Shown here: positions 21,825-30,049 of the stretch, piece by piece
Position numbering within the stretch: the first letter of the stretch is position 1
Layout: the number at the start of each line of letters is the position of its first letter
From: Bradyrhizobium sp. SZCCHNS1050
GTDB lineage: Bacteria; Pseudomonadota; Alphaproteobacteria; Rhizobiales; Xanthobacteraceae
Assembly (NCBI RefSeq): GCF_032484785.1
Contig: NZ_JAUETR010000001.1
Span: 1,302,001 to 1,366,000, forward strand
Length of the DNA: 64,000 nt
Direction: 5' to 3'
The notes under the pieces: model-generated
Told to the model about the DNA's origin: nothing
Database searches by the model: none
What the model saw: the letters and a program-made list of their open reading frames with translations, nothing else
Program-made: the position numbers and the translations under genes

Positions 21825-22829
21825 TCAAGCCTGCGGCGGCGTCGGCGGTTTCGGCGCCGTCCCCGCTGACGGCACCGAGCCGCCGCGGCGCGCGGCTGCC
21901 ACGGCCGAAGCCGCGCTCTCGCCGAACGTCGCCTTGGCGATCTCGCCGATGCCGGCGAGCGAGGCCAGCATGCCCGTCGCCTCCAGCGGCAGCATGATCA
22001 CCTTCTGGTTCGGCGAGTCGGCGAGCTGGCCGAACGCCTTGATGTACTTGTCGGCGATGAAGTAGTTGAGCGCGGCGACGTCGCCCTTGGAGATCGCGTC
22101 CGACACCATCTGCGTCGCCTTGGCCTCGGCCTCCGCGGCGCGCTCGCGCGCCTGGGCATCGAGAAAGGCCGATTCGCGGCGGCCCTCGGCCTGCAGGATC
22201 TGGCTCTGCTTGGCGCCTTCCGCGCGCAGGATCTCCGACTGCCGCTGGCCCTCGGCCTGCAGGATGTCGGCGCGCTTGACGCGCTCGGCCTTCATCTGCC
22301 GGCCCATCGCCTCGACCAGATCGGCTGGCGGCACGATGTCCTTGATCTCGATGCGGTTGACCTTGAGGCCCCATGGCGACACCGCGGCGTCGACGACGCG
22401 CAGCAGCCGCTCGTTGATCTCGTCGCGATGCGACAGCACCTGGTCGAGATCCATCGCGCCCATCACCGAGCGGATGTTGGTCATGGTCAGCGTGACGATC
22501 GCCTGGTTGAGGTTCGACACCTCGTAGCTCGCCTTGGCGGCGTCGAACACCTGGTAGAAGGCGACGCCGTCGACCGTCACGGTGGCGTTGTCCTTGGTGA
22601 TGACCTCCTGCTCGGGGATGTCGATCACCTGCTCCATCATGTTGATCTTGCGCCCGATGCGATCGAAGAAGGGCACGATGATGTTGAGGCCCGGCGACAA
22701 GGTGCGGGTGTATTTGCCGAACCGTTCGACGGTCCAGTCGAACCCCTGTGGCACGGTCTTCACGCCGGAATACAGCGTGAAGATGACCAGCAGCACCAGC
22801 GCTATGGCGAAAATGTCGAAACCGCTCAT
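21825..22829 (-). CDS. SPFH/Band-7 (stomatin/paraslipin-like) protein
   Basis: 334-residue membrane-anchored scaffold protein. One N-terminal hydrophobic segment (residues 5-20) precedes the SPFH domain (residues 25-185, [21 protein letters not shown]) and a long Ala/Glu-rich coiled coil (about 190-260, repeats of ILQAEG/ILRAEG). ATG 22829 has TTGGAGGA upstream; a longer frame to 22883 is not needed. Paired with NfeD directly downstream, the classic partner. Resembles QmcA/paraslipins. Confidence 0.93.
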   Translation of the reverse strand: MSGFDIFAIALVLLVIFTLYSGVKTVPQGFDWTVERFGKYTRTLSPGLNIIVPFFDRIGRKINMMEQVIDIPEQEVITKDNATVTVDGVAFYQVFDAAKASYEVSNLNQAIVTLTMTNIRSVMGAMDLDQVLSHRDEINERLLRVVDAAVSPWGLKVNRIEIKDIVPPADLVEAMGRQMKAERVKRADILQAEGQRQSEILRAEGAKQSQILQAEGRRESAFLDAQARERAAEAEAKATQMVSDAISKGDVAALNYFIADKYIKAFGQLADSPNQKVIMLPLEATGMLASLAGIGEIAKATFGESAASAVAAARRGGSVPSAGTAPKPPTPPQA

Positions 22830-23032
22830 GGATCCTCCAAGGGAGGAGACGATCGTCCCCTCACCAGCCTCTGCAGCCATCACAATCTAGGGATTACTGC
22901 ATGATTTGGTCGGGGGTCCGCTAGGCGCGGTTCAGGAAAGTATTTTCGACGGGCGGCCGGCCGTCCGCCTTGCGCCGGCGGGCGGCTCACCTAGCGGGCC
23001 GGCAATACCGCCGACGGCTCAGAGCCAGCCGT

Positions 23033-24085
23033 TTACAACCAGCCCTGCAGCTCGCGCAGCACGAGCTGCCGCAGCACCTCCATGCCGGGCGCGCTGTCGT
23101 TCAGGCACGGTACGGCGGAGAATTCCTCGCCGCCATTGTGCTTGAAGATCTCGCAATTCTCACCGGAGATCTCCTCCAGCGTCTCCAGGCAGTCGGCGGC
23201 AAAGCCCGGCATCACCACGGCGATGCGCTTGACGCCGTCCTTGGCGAGCTTCTCGATGGTCTTGTCGGTATAGGGCTGCAGCCACTCCGAGAAGCCGAAG
23301 CGCGACTGGAAGGTCAGCAGCAGCTTGGTGTCGTCCATGCCGAGCCGCTTGCGCAGCAGCTCGGTGGTGGCGACGCACTGCTCGCGATAGGGATCGCCCT
23401 TGTCGACATATTCCTTGGGCATGCCGTGGAACGAGGCCACGATCAGCTCGGGCTTGTACGCCAGCGTCTTCAGATGATCCTCGATCGAAACGGCCAGCGC
23501 CTCGATGTAGAAGTCGTCGTTGTAATAAGGCGGCGTCACCCGCAGCGTCGGCTGCGCGCGCAGCTCGGTCAGCACGCGGAACGCCTCGTCGCACACGGTC
23601 GCCGAGGTCGCGGCTGAATATTGCGGATAGAGCGGCACCACCAGGATGCGGTCGCAGCCCTGGGCCATGAGACCATCGACGCCAGCCTTGATCGACGGAT
23701 TGCCGTAGCGCATCGCCCAGTCGACGATGACGTGGCTGCGGTCGGCCAGGCTCGCGGCCAGCTTCTCGCTCTGCGCGCGGGTGATCGTCTTCAGCGGCGA
23801 TTCGTTCTTCTCGGTGTTCCAGATCGACTGGTAGTCTTTCGCCTTCTTGCGCGGCCGGACATTGAGGATGATCCCGTTGAGGATGATCTTCCACAACAGG
23901 CCCTGGTCCTCGATGACGCGGCGGTCGGACAGGAACTCCTTCAGATACACCCGCACGCCGGCGGCGTCGGCCGTATCCGGCGTCCCGAGATTGACCAGCA
24001 GCACGCCGACGCGGGACGTGCTCGCGGCCGGCAACGGCCTGACGTCGACAGGCCTGGCATTGTCCAGAGAGATGGCGGCGGTCAT
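23033..24085 (-). CDS. hemH: Ferrochelatase
   Basis: 350-residue enzyme inserting ferrous iron into protoporphyrin IX, the last step of heme synthesis. Motifs: GVLLVNLGTPD at the start of the domain, PLYPQYSAATSA, the catalytic-region SFHGMPKEYVDKGDPY with its His, FQSRFGFSEWLQPY and PGFAADCLETLEEI. The N-terminus is uncertain: ATG 24085 gives the usual length, while ATGs at 24133 and 24151 would add 16 or 22 residues; none has a clear ribosome-binding site. Single gene. Confidence 0.95.
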   Translation of the reverse strand: MTAAISLDNARPVDVRPLPAASTSRVGVLLVNLGTPDTADAAGVRVYLKEFLSDRRVIEDQGLLWKIILNGIILNVRPRKKAKDYQSIWNTEKNESPLKTITRAQSEKLAASLADRSHVIVDWAMRYGNPSIKAGVDGLMAQGCDRILVVPLYPQYSAATSATVCDEAFRVLTELRAQPTLRVTPPYYNDDFYIEALAVSIEDHLKTLAYKPELIVASFHGMPKEYVDKGDPYREQCVATTELLRKRLGMDDTKLLLTFQSRFGFSEWLQPYTDKTIEKLAKDGVKRIAVVMPGFAADCLETLEEISGENCEIFKHNGGEEFSAVPCLNDSAPGMEVLRQLVLRELQGWL

Positions 24086-24180
24086 GATGCCCGTGACTGC
24101 TGAAGGGCGTGGCTTGGCGGCTTGTTTCGACATTGTCAAGATAAGGGCCATTTCACTGTTGTCATCGGGCTGGAGGAGCC

Positions 24181-24588
24181 ATGACGATTGCCGAATTGTG
24201 CATTTTCGCCAGCGTAATGCTCTATCTCTTAACGATCGTGCCGGCGAAATGGATCAGCGTCGACGGTGGCGGGCGCTATGACAACGCCCGGCCGCGAGAT
24301 CCCGCCTTCTACGCCGGCGGCATCCGCGAGCGGGCGCTGGGCGCCCATCAGAACGGCATCGAGGCGTTCCCGTTCTTTGCCGCGGCGGTGCTGCTGGCCG
24401 AGTTCCGCGGCGCGCCGCAGAACCTGATCAACGAGCTGTCGGTGCTGTTCGTGATCGTGCGCACCGCCTATGTGCTGACCTACGTGGGCAACCGGCCGTC
24501 GCTGCGCTCGATCCTGTGGGCGATCGGGTTCCTGATCACCGTCGCGATCTTCTTCCTGCCCCTGCTGCGCCAATACCTGCCGGTTTGA
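24181..24588 (+). CDS. MAPEG-family membrane protein
   Basis: 135-residue integral membrane protein with four hydrophobic segments, of the MAPEG family (glutathione-linked and eicosanoid enzymes in eukaryotes). The family motif ERALGAHQNGIEAFPFFAAAVLLA is present. CTGGAGGAGCC lies directly before ATG 24181. Bacterial members are poorly characterised; glutathione conjugation is a possible role. The distance to shc (214 bases) suggests a separate transcript. Confidence 0.85.
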   Translation: MTIAELCIFASVMLYLLTIVPAKWISVDGGGRYDNARPRDPAFYAGGIRERALGAHQNGIEAFPFFAAAVLLAEFRGAPQNLINELSVLFVIVRTAYVLTYVGNRPSLRSILWAIGFLITVAIFFLPLLRQYLPV

Positions 24589-24802
24589 GTGGGCCCAGTT
24601 TCCGGGCGTGAGAAGCGTCACATCTCCATGCCCATCCGGATGCTAACCAAAACGGCCATGCGGCCTCCGTCTGTACGCCATTCGTTTCTCCTTTGATCCG
24701 GTCTGCTGCGGCCAGTTGATTGGATTTGACGGCGAAATTCCCTATAGGGCGGAGTGAATTGGACTGCCGCAGCGGCACTGTGAGGCCGCCAGAGGGATCG
24801 TG

Positions 24803-26857
24803 ATGACTTTGACCAGCTCGGCCCCCGCGCGCGCGCCGCGCGACCCGGGAAATTACCAGACCGCCCTGCAATCGACGGTGCGGGCGGCCGCGGACTGGCT
24901 GATCGCCAACCAGAAGCCCGACGGTCATTGGGTCGGCCGCGCCGAATCCAACGCCTGCATGGAGGCGCAATGGTGCCTGGCGCTGTGGTTCATGGGGCTC
25001 GAGGAGCATCCGCTGCGCAAGCGCCTGGGCCAGTCGCTGCTCGACAGCCAGCGCCCGGACGGCGCCTGGCAGGTCTATTTCGGCGCCCCCAATGGCGACA
25101 TCAACGCGACCGTCGAGGCCTATGCCGCGCTGCGCTCGCTCGGCTTCCGCGACGACGAGCCGCCGGTGCGCCGCGCCCGCGAATGGATCGAAGCCAAGGG
25201 GGGCCTGCGCAACATTCGCGTGTTCACGCGCTATTGGCTGGCGCTGATCGGCGAATGGCCGTGGGAGAAGACCCCCAACATCCCGCCCGAGGTGATCTGG
25301 TTTCCGCTCTGGTTTCCGTTCTCGATCTACAATTTCGCGCAATGGGCACGCGCAACCCTGATGCCGATCGCGGTGCTGTCGGCGCGGCGGCCGAGCCGGC
25401 CGCTGCCGCTCGAGAACCGGCTGGACGCGTTGTTTCCGCATGGGCGCAACGCGTTCGACTACGAGCTGCCGGTCAAGGCCAATGCCGGCGGCTGGGACAA
25501 GTTCTTCCGCGGCGCCGACAAGGTGCTGCATGCCCTGCAGAACCTCGGCAACAAGCTCAATCTCGGCCTGTTCCGCCCGGCGGCGACCAGCCGCGTGCTG
25601 GAATGGATGATCCGCCACCAGGATTTCGACGGCGCCTGGGGCGGCATCCAGCCGCCCTGGATCTACGGCCTGATGGCGCTCTACGCCGAGGGCTATCCGC
25701 TCAATCATCCCGTTCTCGCCAAGGGCCTCGATGCCCTGAACGATCCCGGCTGGCGAGTCGATGTCGGCGACGCCACCTACATCCAGGCGACCAACAGTCC
25801 AGTGTGGGACACGATCCTGACCCTGCTCGCCTTCGACGATGCCGGCGTGCTCGGCGATTACCCCGAGGCCGTCGACAAGGCGGTCAATTGGGTGCTCGAC
25901 CGCCAGGTCCGCGTGCCCGGCGACTGGTCGATGAAGCTGCCGCACGTCAAGCCCGGCGGCTGGGCGTTCGAATACGCCAACAACTATTATCCCGACACGG
26001 ACGACACCGCCGTGGCGCTGATCGCGCTGGCGCCGCTGCGCCGTGATCCGAAGTGGCAGGCCAAGGGCATCGACGAGGCGATTCAGCTCGGCGTCGACTG
26101 GCTGATCGGCATGCAGAGCGAGGGCGGCGGCTGGGGCGCGTTCGACAAGGACAACAACCAGAAGATCCTGACCAGGATCCCGTTCTGCGACTACGGCGAG
26201 GCGCTCGATCCGCCGTCGGTCGACGTCACCGCCCACATCGTCGAGGCGTTCGGCAAGCTCGGCATCTCGCGCAATCATCCCGCCATGGTGCGCGCGCTCG
26301 ACTACATCCGACGGGAGCAGGAGCCGAGCGGCCCGTGGTTCGGCCGCTGGGGCGTCAACTACGTCTACGGCACCGGCGCGGTGCTGCCGGCGCTGGCCGC
26401 GATCGGCGAGGACATGACGCAACCCTATATCGGCCGCGCCTGCGACTGGCTCGTCGCGCATCAGCAGCCGGACGGCGGCTGGGGCGAGAGCTGCGCCTCC
26501 TACATGGATGTCAGCGCGGTCGGCCGCGGCACCACCACGGCGTCACAGACGGCGTGGGCGCTGATGGCCCTGCTCGCCGCCAACCGTCCGCAGGACAAGG
26601 AGGCGATCGAGCGCGGCTGCATGTGGCTGGTCGAGCGCCAGTCGGCCGGCACCTGGGACGAGCCGGAATTCACCGGCACCGGCTTCCCCGGCTATGGCGT
26701 CGGCCAGACCATCAAGCTGACCGATCCCTCTTTGCAGGAGCGGCTGATGCAGGGCCCGGAGCTGTCCCGCGCCTTCATGCTCCGCTACGGCATGTACCGC
26801 CACTACTTCCCGCTGATGGCCTTGGGCCGCGCGCTGCGGCCGCAGGGGCATGGGTAG
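24803..26857 (+). CDS. shc: Squalene-hopene cyclase
   Basis: 684-residue monotopic membrane enzyme converting squalene to hopene/diplopterol for hopanoid membrane lipids. The catalytic acid motif PDTDDTAVA is intact, and several QW repeats are visible (QKPDGHWVG, QRPDGAWQV, QDFDGAWGG, QPDGGWGES). Length is normal. ATG 24803 preferred, GTG 24800 adjacent. The usual hpn genes (squalene synthases, hpnH) do not follow; an IS element is 70 bases downstream, so the gene is a stand-alone or separated member of the pathway here. Confidence 0.97.
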   Translation: MTLTSSAPARAPRDPGNYQTALQSTVRAAADWLIANQKPDGHWVGRAESNACMEAQWCLALWFMGLEEHPLRKRLGQSLLDSQRPDGAWQVYFGAPNGDINATVEAYAALRSLGFRDDEPPVRRAREWIEAKGGLRNIRVFTRYWLALIGEWPWEKTPNIPPEVIWFPLWFPFSIYNFAQWARATLMPIAVLSARRPSRPLPLENRLDALFPHGRNAFDYELPVKANAGGWDKFFRGADKVLHALQNLGNKLNLGLFRPAATSRVLEWMIRHQDFDGAWGGIQPPWIYGLMALYAEGYPLNHPVLAKGLDALNDPGWRVDVGDATYIQATNSPVWDTILTLLAFDDAGVLGDYPEAVDKAVNWVLDRQVRVPGDWSMKLPHVKPGGWAFEYANNYYPDTDDTAVALIALAPLRRDPKWQAKGIDEAIQLGVDWLIGMQSEGGGWGAFDKDNNQKILTRIPFCDYGEALDPPSVDVTAHIVEAFGKLGISRNHPAMVRALDYIRREQEPSGPWFGRWGVNYVYGTGAVLPALAAIGEDMTQPYIGRACDWLVAHQQPDGGWGESCASYMDVSAVGRGTTTASQTAWALMALLAANRPQDKEAIERGCMWLVERQSAGTWDEPEFTGTGFPGYGVGQTIKLTDPSLQERLMQGPELSRAFMLRYGMYRHYFPLMALGRALRPQGHG

Positions 26858-26934
26858 GCGCGATTAGCAGCACGCCATCTTGGAAGCTGCAAGCCACGCC
26901 CACCGCTGTCGTCCCGGGCTTGACCCGGCAACTG

Positions 26935-27876
26935 TTATGTTGATGGAGTGATCGCATAAGGTTTTCGGTCGCGCATCATGGCATTCAGGATGGTTAGAAG
27001 CTTCCTGGCGACGGCGATGAGGGCGAGCTTGGCGGGTTTACCGGCTTGGCGCAGACGGTTGTAAAAGATCTTGAAGCGATCGGCGCGGCGGACGGCGTTG
27101 AGGGCGGCCATGTAGAGGGCGTCGCGGACACGCTTCCGGCCGCCGCCGATCTTGCGCTTGCCACGATACGCCCCGCTATCGCGATTGAAGGGAGCCAGGC
27201 CCGCAAGAGCGGCTACCTCCTTTGGCCCGAGATGGCCGAGTTCCGGCATCTGGGTGATGAGTTGCATGCAGGCGACGGGTCCCACACCGGGCACGGAGCG
27301 CATCAGCTGTGCCTGCTCCGCAAGCACCGGCTCGGCTTTGATGAGCGCGTTGATCTCGGCCTCGATCTCGACGATCTCGTCATTGAGGACCTCGATCAGG
27401 CGGCTGATGCGTTCGGCCATGGCGCGGTCCTCGGCCTCGCTGCGGCGGTTCTTTTCCTGGGCGCGCATGGCAACCAGTTGATCCCGCCGTTTTGCAAGCC
27501 TGGCGAGGGCGCTTTGGGCAGGCGTCATGGCCTGCTCGGTGGCTGGCTGCATGGCGCGCCCAAAGGCTGCCAGCGTTCGCGCGTCGATCGGATCGGTCTT
27601 GGCGAGTTGGCCGCTGGCGCGGGCGAAATCGCGAGCTCGAGCCGGGTTGATCCGCGCAAAGCGGATGCCCGCCCGACGCAGGGCCTCGCGCAGTTCGAGG
27701 TCGTAGACACCCGTGGCCTCAAAGACCACCAGAACATCGCATCCCCAACGCGCCACCAGCTGTGTGATGGCCTGTGGCCCGTTGGCGATGCGCTCCGGCG
27801 CCCCCACGGCTTCATCAAAAATATCGAGATAGGGTTTGCAAACGTCGATTCCGACGCAACGAAAAGGTACGATCAC
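26935..27876 (-). CDS. IS110-family transposase/recombinase
   Basis: 313-residue RNA-guided recombinase of the IS110 family. The N-terminal RuvC-like domain keeps the DEDD tetrad: Asp11 (GIDVCK), Glu53 (VVFEATG), Asp95 and Asp98 (KTDPIDART). A coiled-coil linker spans about 140-190 and the C-terminal Tnp_20 domain (from SVPGVGPVACMQLITQMPEL) holds the serine in FNRDSGAYRGKR expected to attack DNA. GTG 27876 is the start; the frame is intact and full length, so the element may be active. The donor loop of the predicted bridge RNA ends just before the start codon. Confidence 0.95.
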   Translation of the reverse strand: MIVPFRCVGIDVCKPYLDIFDEAVGAPERIANGPQAITQLVARWGCDVLVVFEATGVYDLELREALRRAGIRFARINPARARDFARASGQLAKTDPIDARTLAAFGRAMQPATEQAMTPAQSALARLAKRRDQLVAMRAQEKNRRSEAEDRAMAERISRLIEVLNDEIVEIEAEINALIKAEPVLAEQAQLMRSVPGVGPVACMQLITQMPELGHLGPKEVAALAGLAPFNRDSGAYRGKRKIGGGRKRVRDALYMAALNAVRRADRFKIFYNRLRQAGKPAKLALIAVARKLLTILNAMMRDRKPYAITPST

Positions 27877-27880
27877 GGTG

Positions 27881-28006
27881 CCTGTCCCTGTGATGCGAGG
27901 TCTGTTGGCGCAGCCTCGTGCAACTGTTCAGGTTGATAAATGGAACGGGCGGGAGACCGAGCCGGCTCACGGCGTCTAGCGCCAAGGACCCAACGGCTTC
28001 CCGCCC
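27881..28006 (-). ncRNA. Predicted bridge RNA of the IS110 element
   Basis: Two hairpins with internal loops in the non-coding 5' end. Target loop: outer stem 27999-28006/27947-27954, inner stem 27994-27998/27960-27964, cap 27980-27983/27971-27974. On the minus strand one side reads TGGGTCC (27992-27986), identical to the left target half; the other reads TGAGCCGG (27969-27962), matching the inverse of the right target half at 7 of 8 bases. Donor loop: stem 27929-27932/27881-27884, cap 27914-27918/27896-27900; one side AACAGTTG (27928-27921) equals the IS 3' end, the other CACAGG (27892-27887) is the inverse of core plus IS 5' end. Pairing logic follows published IS110 bridge RNAs; the fold is by eye. 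Confidence 0.75.
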
Positions 28007-28252
28007 ACCATCATCATGGCAGACTTTCCAGACACAGGGACCCATAACTACCGGGAGTGGTTTGAGGCAGGCGCGTAGTTGGCAGTTCGCCCACCACCAC
28101 GGCCGCGGAGTATGGGTCCCGGGTCAAGCCCGGGACGACACTTGTTGTGCCATCGTGGCCACTCCACCACTGTCATGCCCCGCGCAGCCGGGTTCATCCA
28201 TTCCGCCGGAACAGAAATGGAGGCCGACAAGCGGCGGCTCAGCCTGATCCGA

Positions 28253-29407
28253 TCAGAAGCAGGTGGTGCGCTCGGCCGCCATGTAGCCGAGCAGCAGGCC
28301 GGCGCCGAACAGCAGCACGAGGCCGGCGGCACCGAATTCGAGGCCGCGCATGATCAGTGCGCCGCCGCCCTCGCGGCCGGCGCTGAGTCGGCGGGCGACG
28401 TCCTTGGCGGCGACGGCGAGCACCGCGATGGTCGCGACCGTCACGGCGGTGCCGAGCCCCATCACGAACGTCGCGGCGACGCCGGCCCAGAACAGGCCCT
28501 GCGCCAGCGCGAACACCAGCACCAGGATCGCGCCCGAGCACGGCCGGATGCCGGCGGCGAAGATCGCCTGGAAGCCGCGCTGCCAGCCGCCGGGTCCGGC
28601 GAGCTCGCTCGGCGCCGGGCCGTGGGAATGGCCGCAGCCGCAATCGTCGCCATGGACGTGATCATGATGGACGTGATCATGCGCCACCGCATGAGCATGA
28701 TCGTGGCTATGATGATCGTGTCCATGATGGTCATGACCGTGGTGATCATGGTGATGCTCACGATGCTGGTGATCATGCGCGTGGCCATGATCATGGGCTG
28801 ACTGCGCCACGGCAGCCGCGGGCGCGCCAGCGAGCGCCAGAGCCGGCGCCGCCGGCTGCCAGGTGCGCAGGAACGCCGCGCCCTTGACCCAGACCAGGCG
28901 CGCGCCGAGCAGCGCGATCAGGCCGTAGCTCGCGATCTCCACCACCTTCTCGGCGCTGCACATGCTGGCCGCGGTGGCGTTGAGCAGCACGGCGCCGATC
29001 CCGACGATGGCGACCGCGACCAGCGCCTGCATCAGGCCCGAGGCGAACGACAGCACGATGCCGCGCTTCGCCGTCTCCTGGTTGGCGACGAGATAGGACG
29101 CGATCACCGCCTTGCCGTGGCCGGGGCCCGCAGCATGAAAGATGCCGTAGGCGAACGAGATCGCCAGCAGCCACCACACCGCCGAGCCATCTTGCTTGGC
29201 CGAGCGGATCGCCCCCGACATCTGCCGGTAGAACTCCGACTGCTTCGCGAGCAGCCAGCCGACGATGCCGCCGACCTGTGGCTCCGCCGGTGCGCCGAAC
29301 GGCGATTTGGCGAGCAGCACATGCGAGGCGGCGTCGGCGGCAACGAGCACAGCGACGATCGCGGCGCAGGTAAGGAGCGGTCGAGCGGAGCTGGGGCGAG
29401 GTGTCAT
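28253..29407 (-). CDS. Nickel/cobalt transporter, NicO/RcnA family, with His-rich loop
   Basis: 384-residue inner-membrane protein with about seven membrane segments. HAAGPGHGKAVIASYLVANQ is the NicO/HoxN-type signature and GIRPCSGAILVLVFALAQG the second conserved segment. A cytoplasmic or periplasmic loop at about residues 205-265 contains more than 25 histidines in HDH/HGHDHH pairs plus DDCGCGHSHG, a likely metal-sensing or buffering region. RcnA-type members export nickel and cobalt; import cannot be excluded. ATG 29407 overlaps the stop of the DUF1007 gene as ATGA; an ATG at 29413 is two codons earlier. Translationally coupled operon of three genes. Confidence 0.88.
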   Translation of the reverse strand: MTPRPSSARPLLTCAAIVAVLVAADAASHVLLAKSPFGAPAEPQVGGIVGWLLAKQSEFYRQMSGAIRSAKQDGSAVWWLLAISFAYGIFHAAGPGHGKAVIASYLVANQETAKRGIVLSFASGLMQALVAVAIVGIGAVLLNATAASMCSAEKVVEIASYGLIALLGARLVWVKGAAFLRTWQPAAPALALAGAPAAAVAQSAHDHGHAHDHQHREHHHDHHGHDHHGHDHHSHDHAHAVAHDHVHHDHVHGDDCGCGHSHGPAPSELAGPGGWQRGFQAIFAAGIRPCSGAILVLVFALAQGLFWAGVAATFVMGLGTAVTVATIAVLAVAAKDVARRLSAGREGGGALIMRGLEFGAAGLVLLFGAGLLLGYMAAERTTCF

Positions 29408-30048
29408 GGACATTCCACTGAGATCTTGTTGGCGAAATTCATTCCGAAATTGGCGTTCGCCCCGCCGCTCAGGAATGTCTGTTCGTTCATGGTCTGCGCG
29501 ACGGAGCCGCCGTCGCTCGGTCTCACCAGGCCGAACTTGCAGCCCGAGGGAGCGCTGACCAGCGTGACGGGATCCTTCTCCGCCATCTGGAAATCGATGA
29601 AATAGCTGGGATCGTAGACCTCGACCTGGAGCTGCTTCGGCTTCACCGGCGCCTTCAGCGGCAGGGTGAAGTGCAGGGTCAGCTTGGTGTCCTTGTATTC
29701 GAGGTAATAGTCGACGGGGTCCTCGAGCTTCTGCTTGCGCCCGTCGGCCTTGAGGAAGGTGAAGTAGGCATATTCCTTCAGCGACTCGGCGTTGGTCTGC
29801 GCCAGCGGCGCCAGCTCCTCGCGGGTGTAGACGCCCTTCTGCTTGGTCTCGAGGCCCTGCAGCGCATAGGTCGCGAACATGTCGTCGAAGGTCCAGGCGT
29901 GCCGCACGCCGGTCACCGAGCCATCGGCCGCATAGAGCAGCTGGCTGGTCGCGGTGACCCAGACATGCGGATGGGCGCTCGCCGCGCTCGCGCCGAGCAC
30001 GAGCGTCAGCGCAGCGAGGACGAACCGGACCAGCGCCATCCCCTTCAT
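29404..30048 (-). CDS. DUF1007-family exported protein
   Basis: 214-residue protein with a signal peptide (ALVRFVLAALTLVLGASAASA) and a mature start HPHVWV, a typical amino-terminal metal site of DUF1007 proteins, which often accompany NicO-type nickel/cobalt or zinc transporters. It is probably a periplasmic metal-delivery or sensing partner of the following transporter. ATG 30048 lies one base after the stop of the M3 peptidase gene; the next ATG (30039) would shorten the N-region. Confidence 0.88.
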   Translation of the reverse strand: MKGMALVRFVLAALTLVLGASAASAHPHVWVTATSQLLYAADGSVTGVRHAWTFDDMFATYALQGLETKQKGVYTREELAPLAQTNAESLKEYAYFTFLKADGRKQKLEDPVDYYLEYKDTKLTLHFTLPLKAPVKPKQLQVEVYDPSYFIDFQMAEKDPVTLVSAPSGCKFGLVRPSDGGSVAQTMNEQTFLSGGANANFGMNFANKISVECP

Positions 30049-30049
30049 C

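Larger units (their letters stand above)
26929..28038 (-). mobile_element. IS110-family insertion sequence (about 1110 bp)
   Basis: Bounded by the two halves of an interrupted palindrome, sharing a GG dinucleotide core at 26927-26928 and 28037-28038. No terminal inverted repeats and no longer target duplication, as expected for IS110. It carries one transposase gene whose stop codon is only six bases from the 3' end, and a 160-base non-coding 5' end with two hairpin loops. Borders are deduced from the reconstructed target. Confidence 0.85.
26908..28139. repeat. Intergenic palindrome (family C) interrupted by the IS element
   Basis: The left part GTCGTCCCGGGCTTGACCCGG (26908-26928) continues after the IS as GGACCCATAAC from 28038. 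The opposite arm, ending in GGGTCAAGCCCGGGACGAC at 28139, is the exact inverse of the reconstructed left arm. Joining the flanks with one GG restores the sequence found in the right arm, so both IS borders and the original target can be read directly. Confidence 0.85.
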
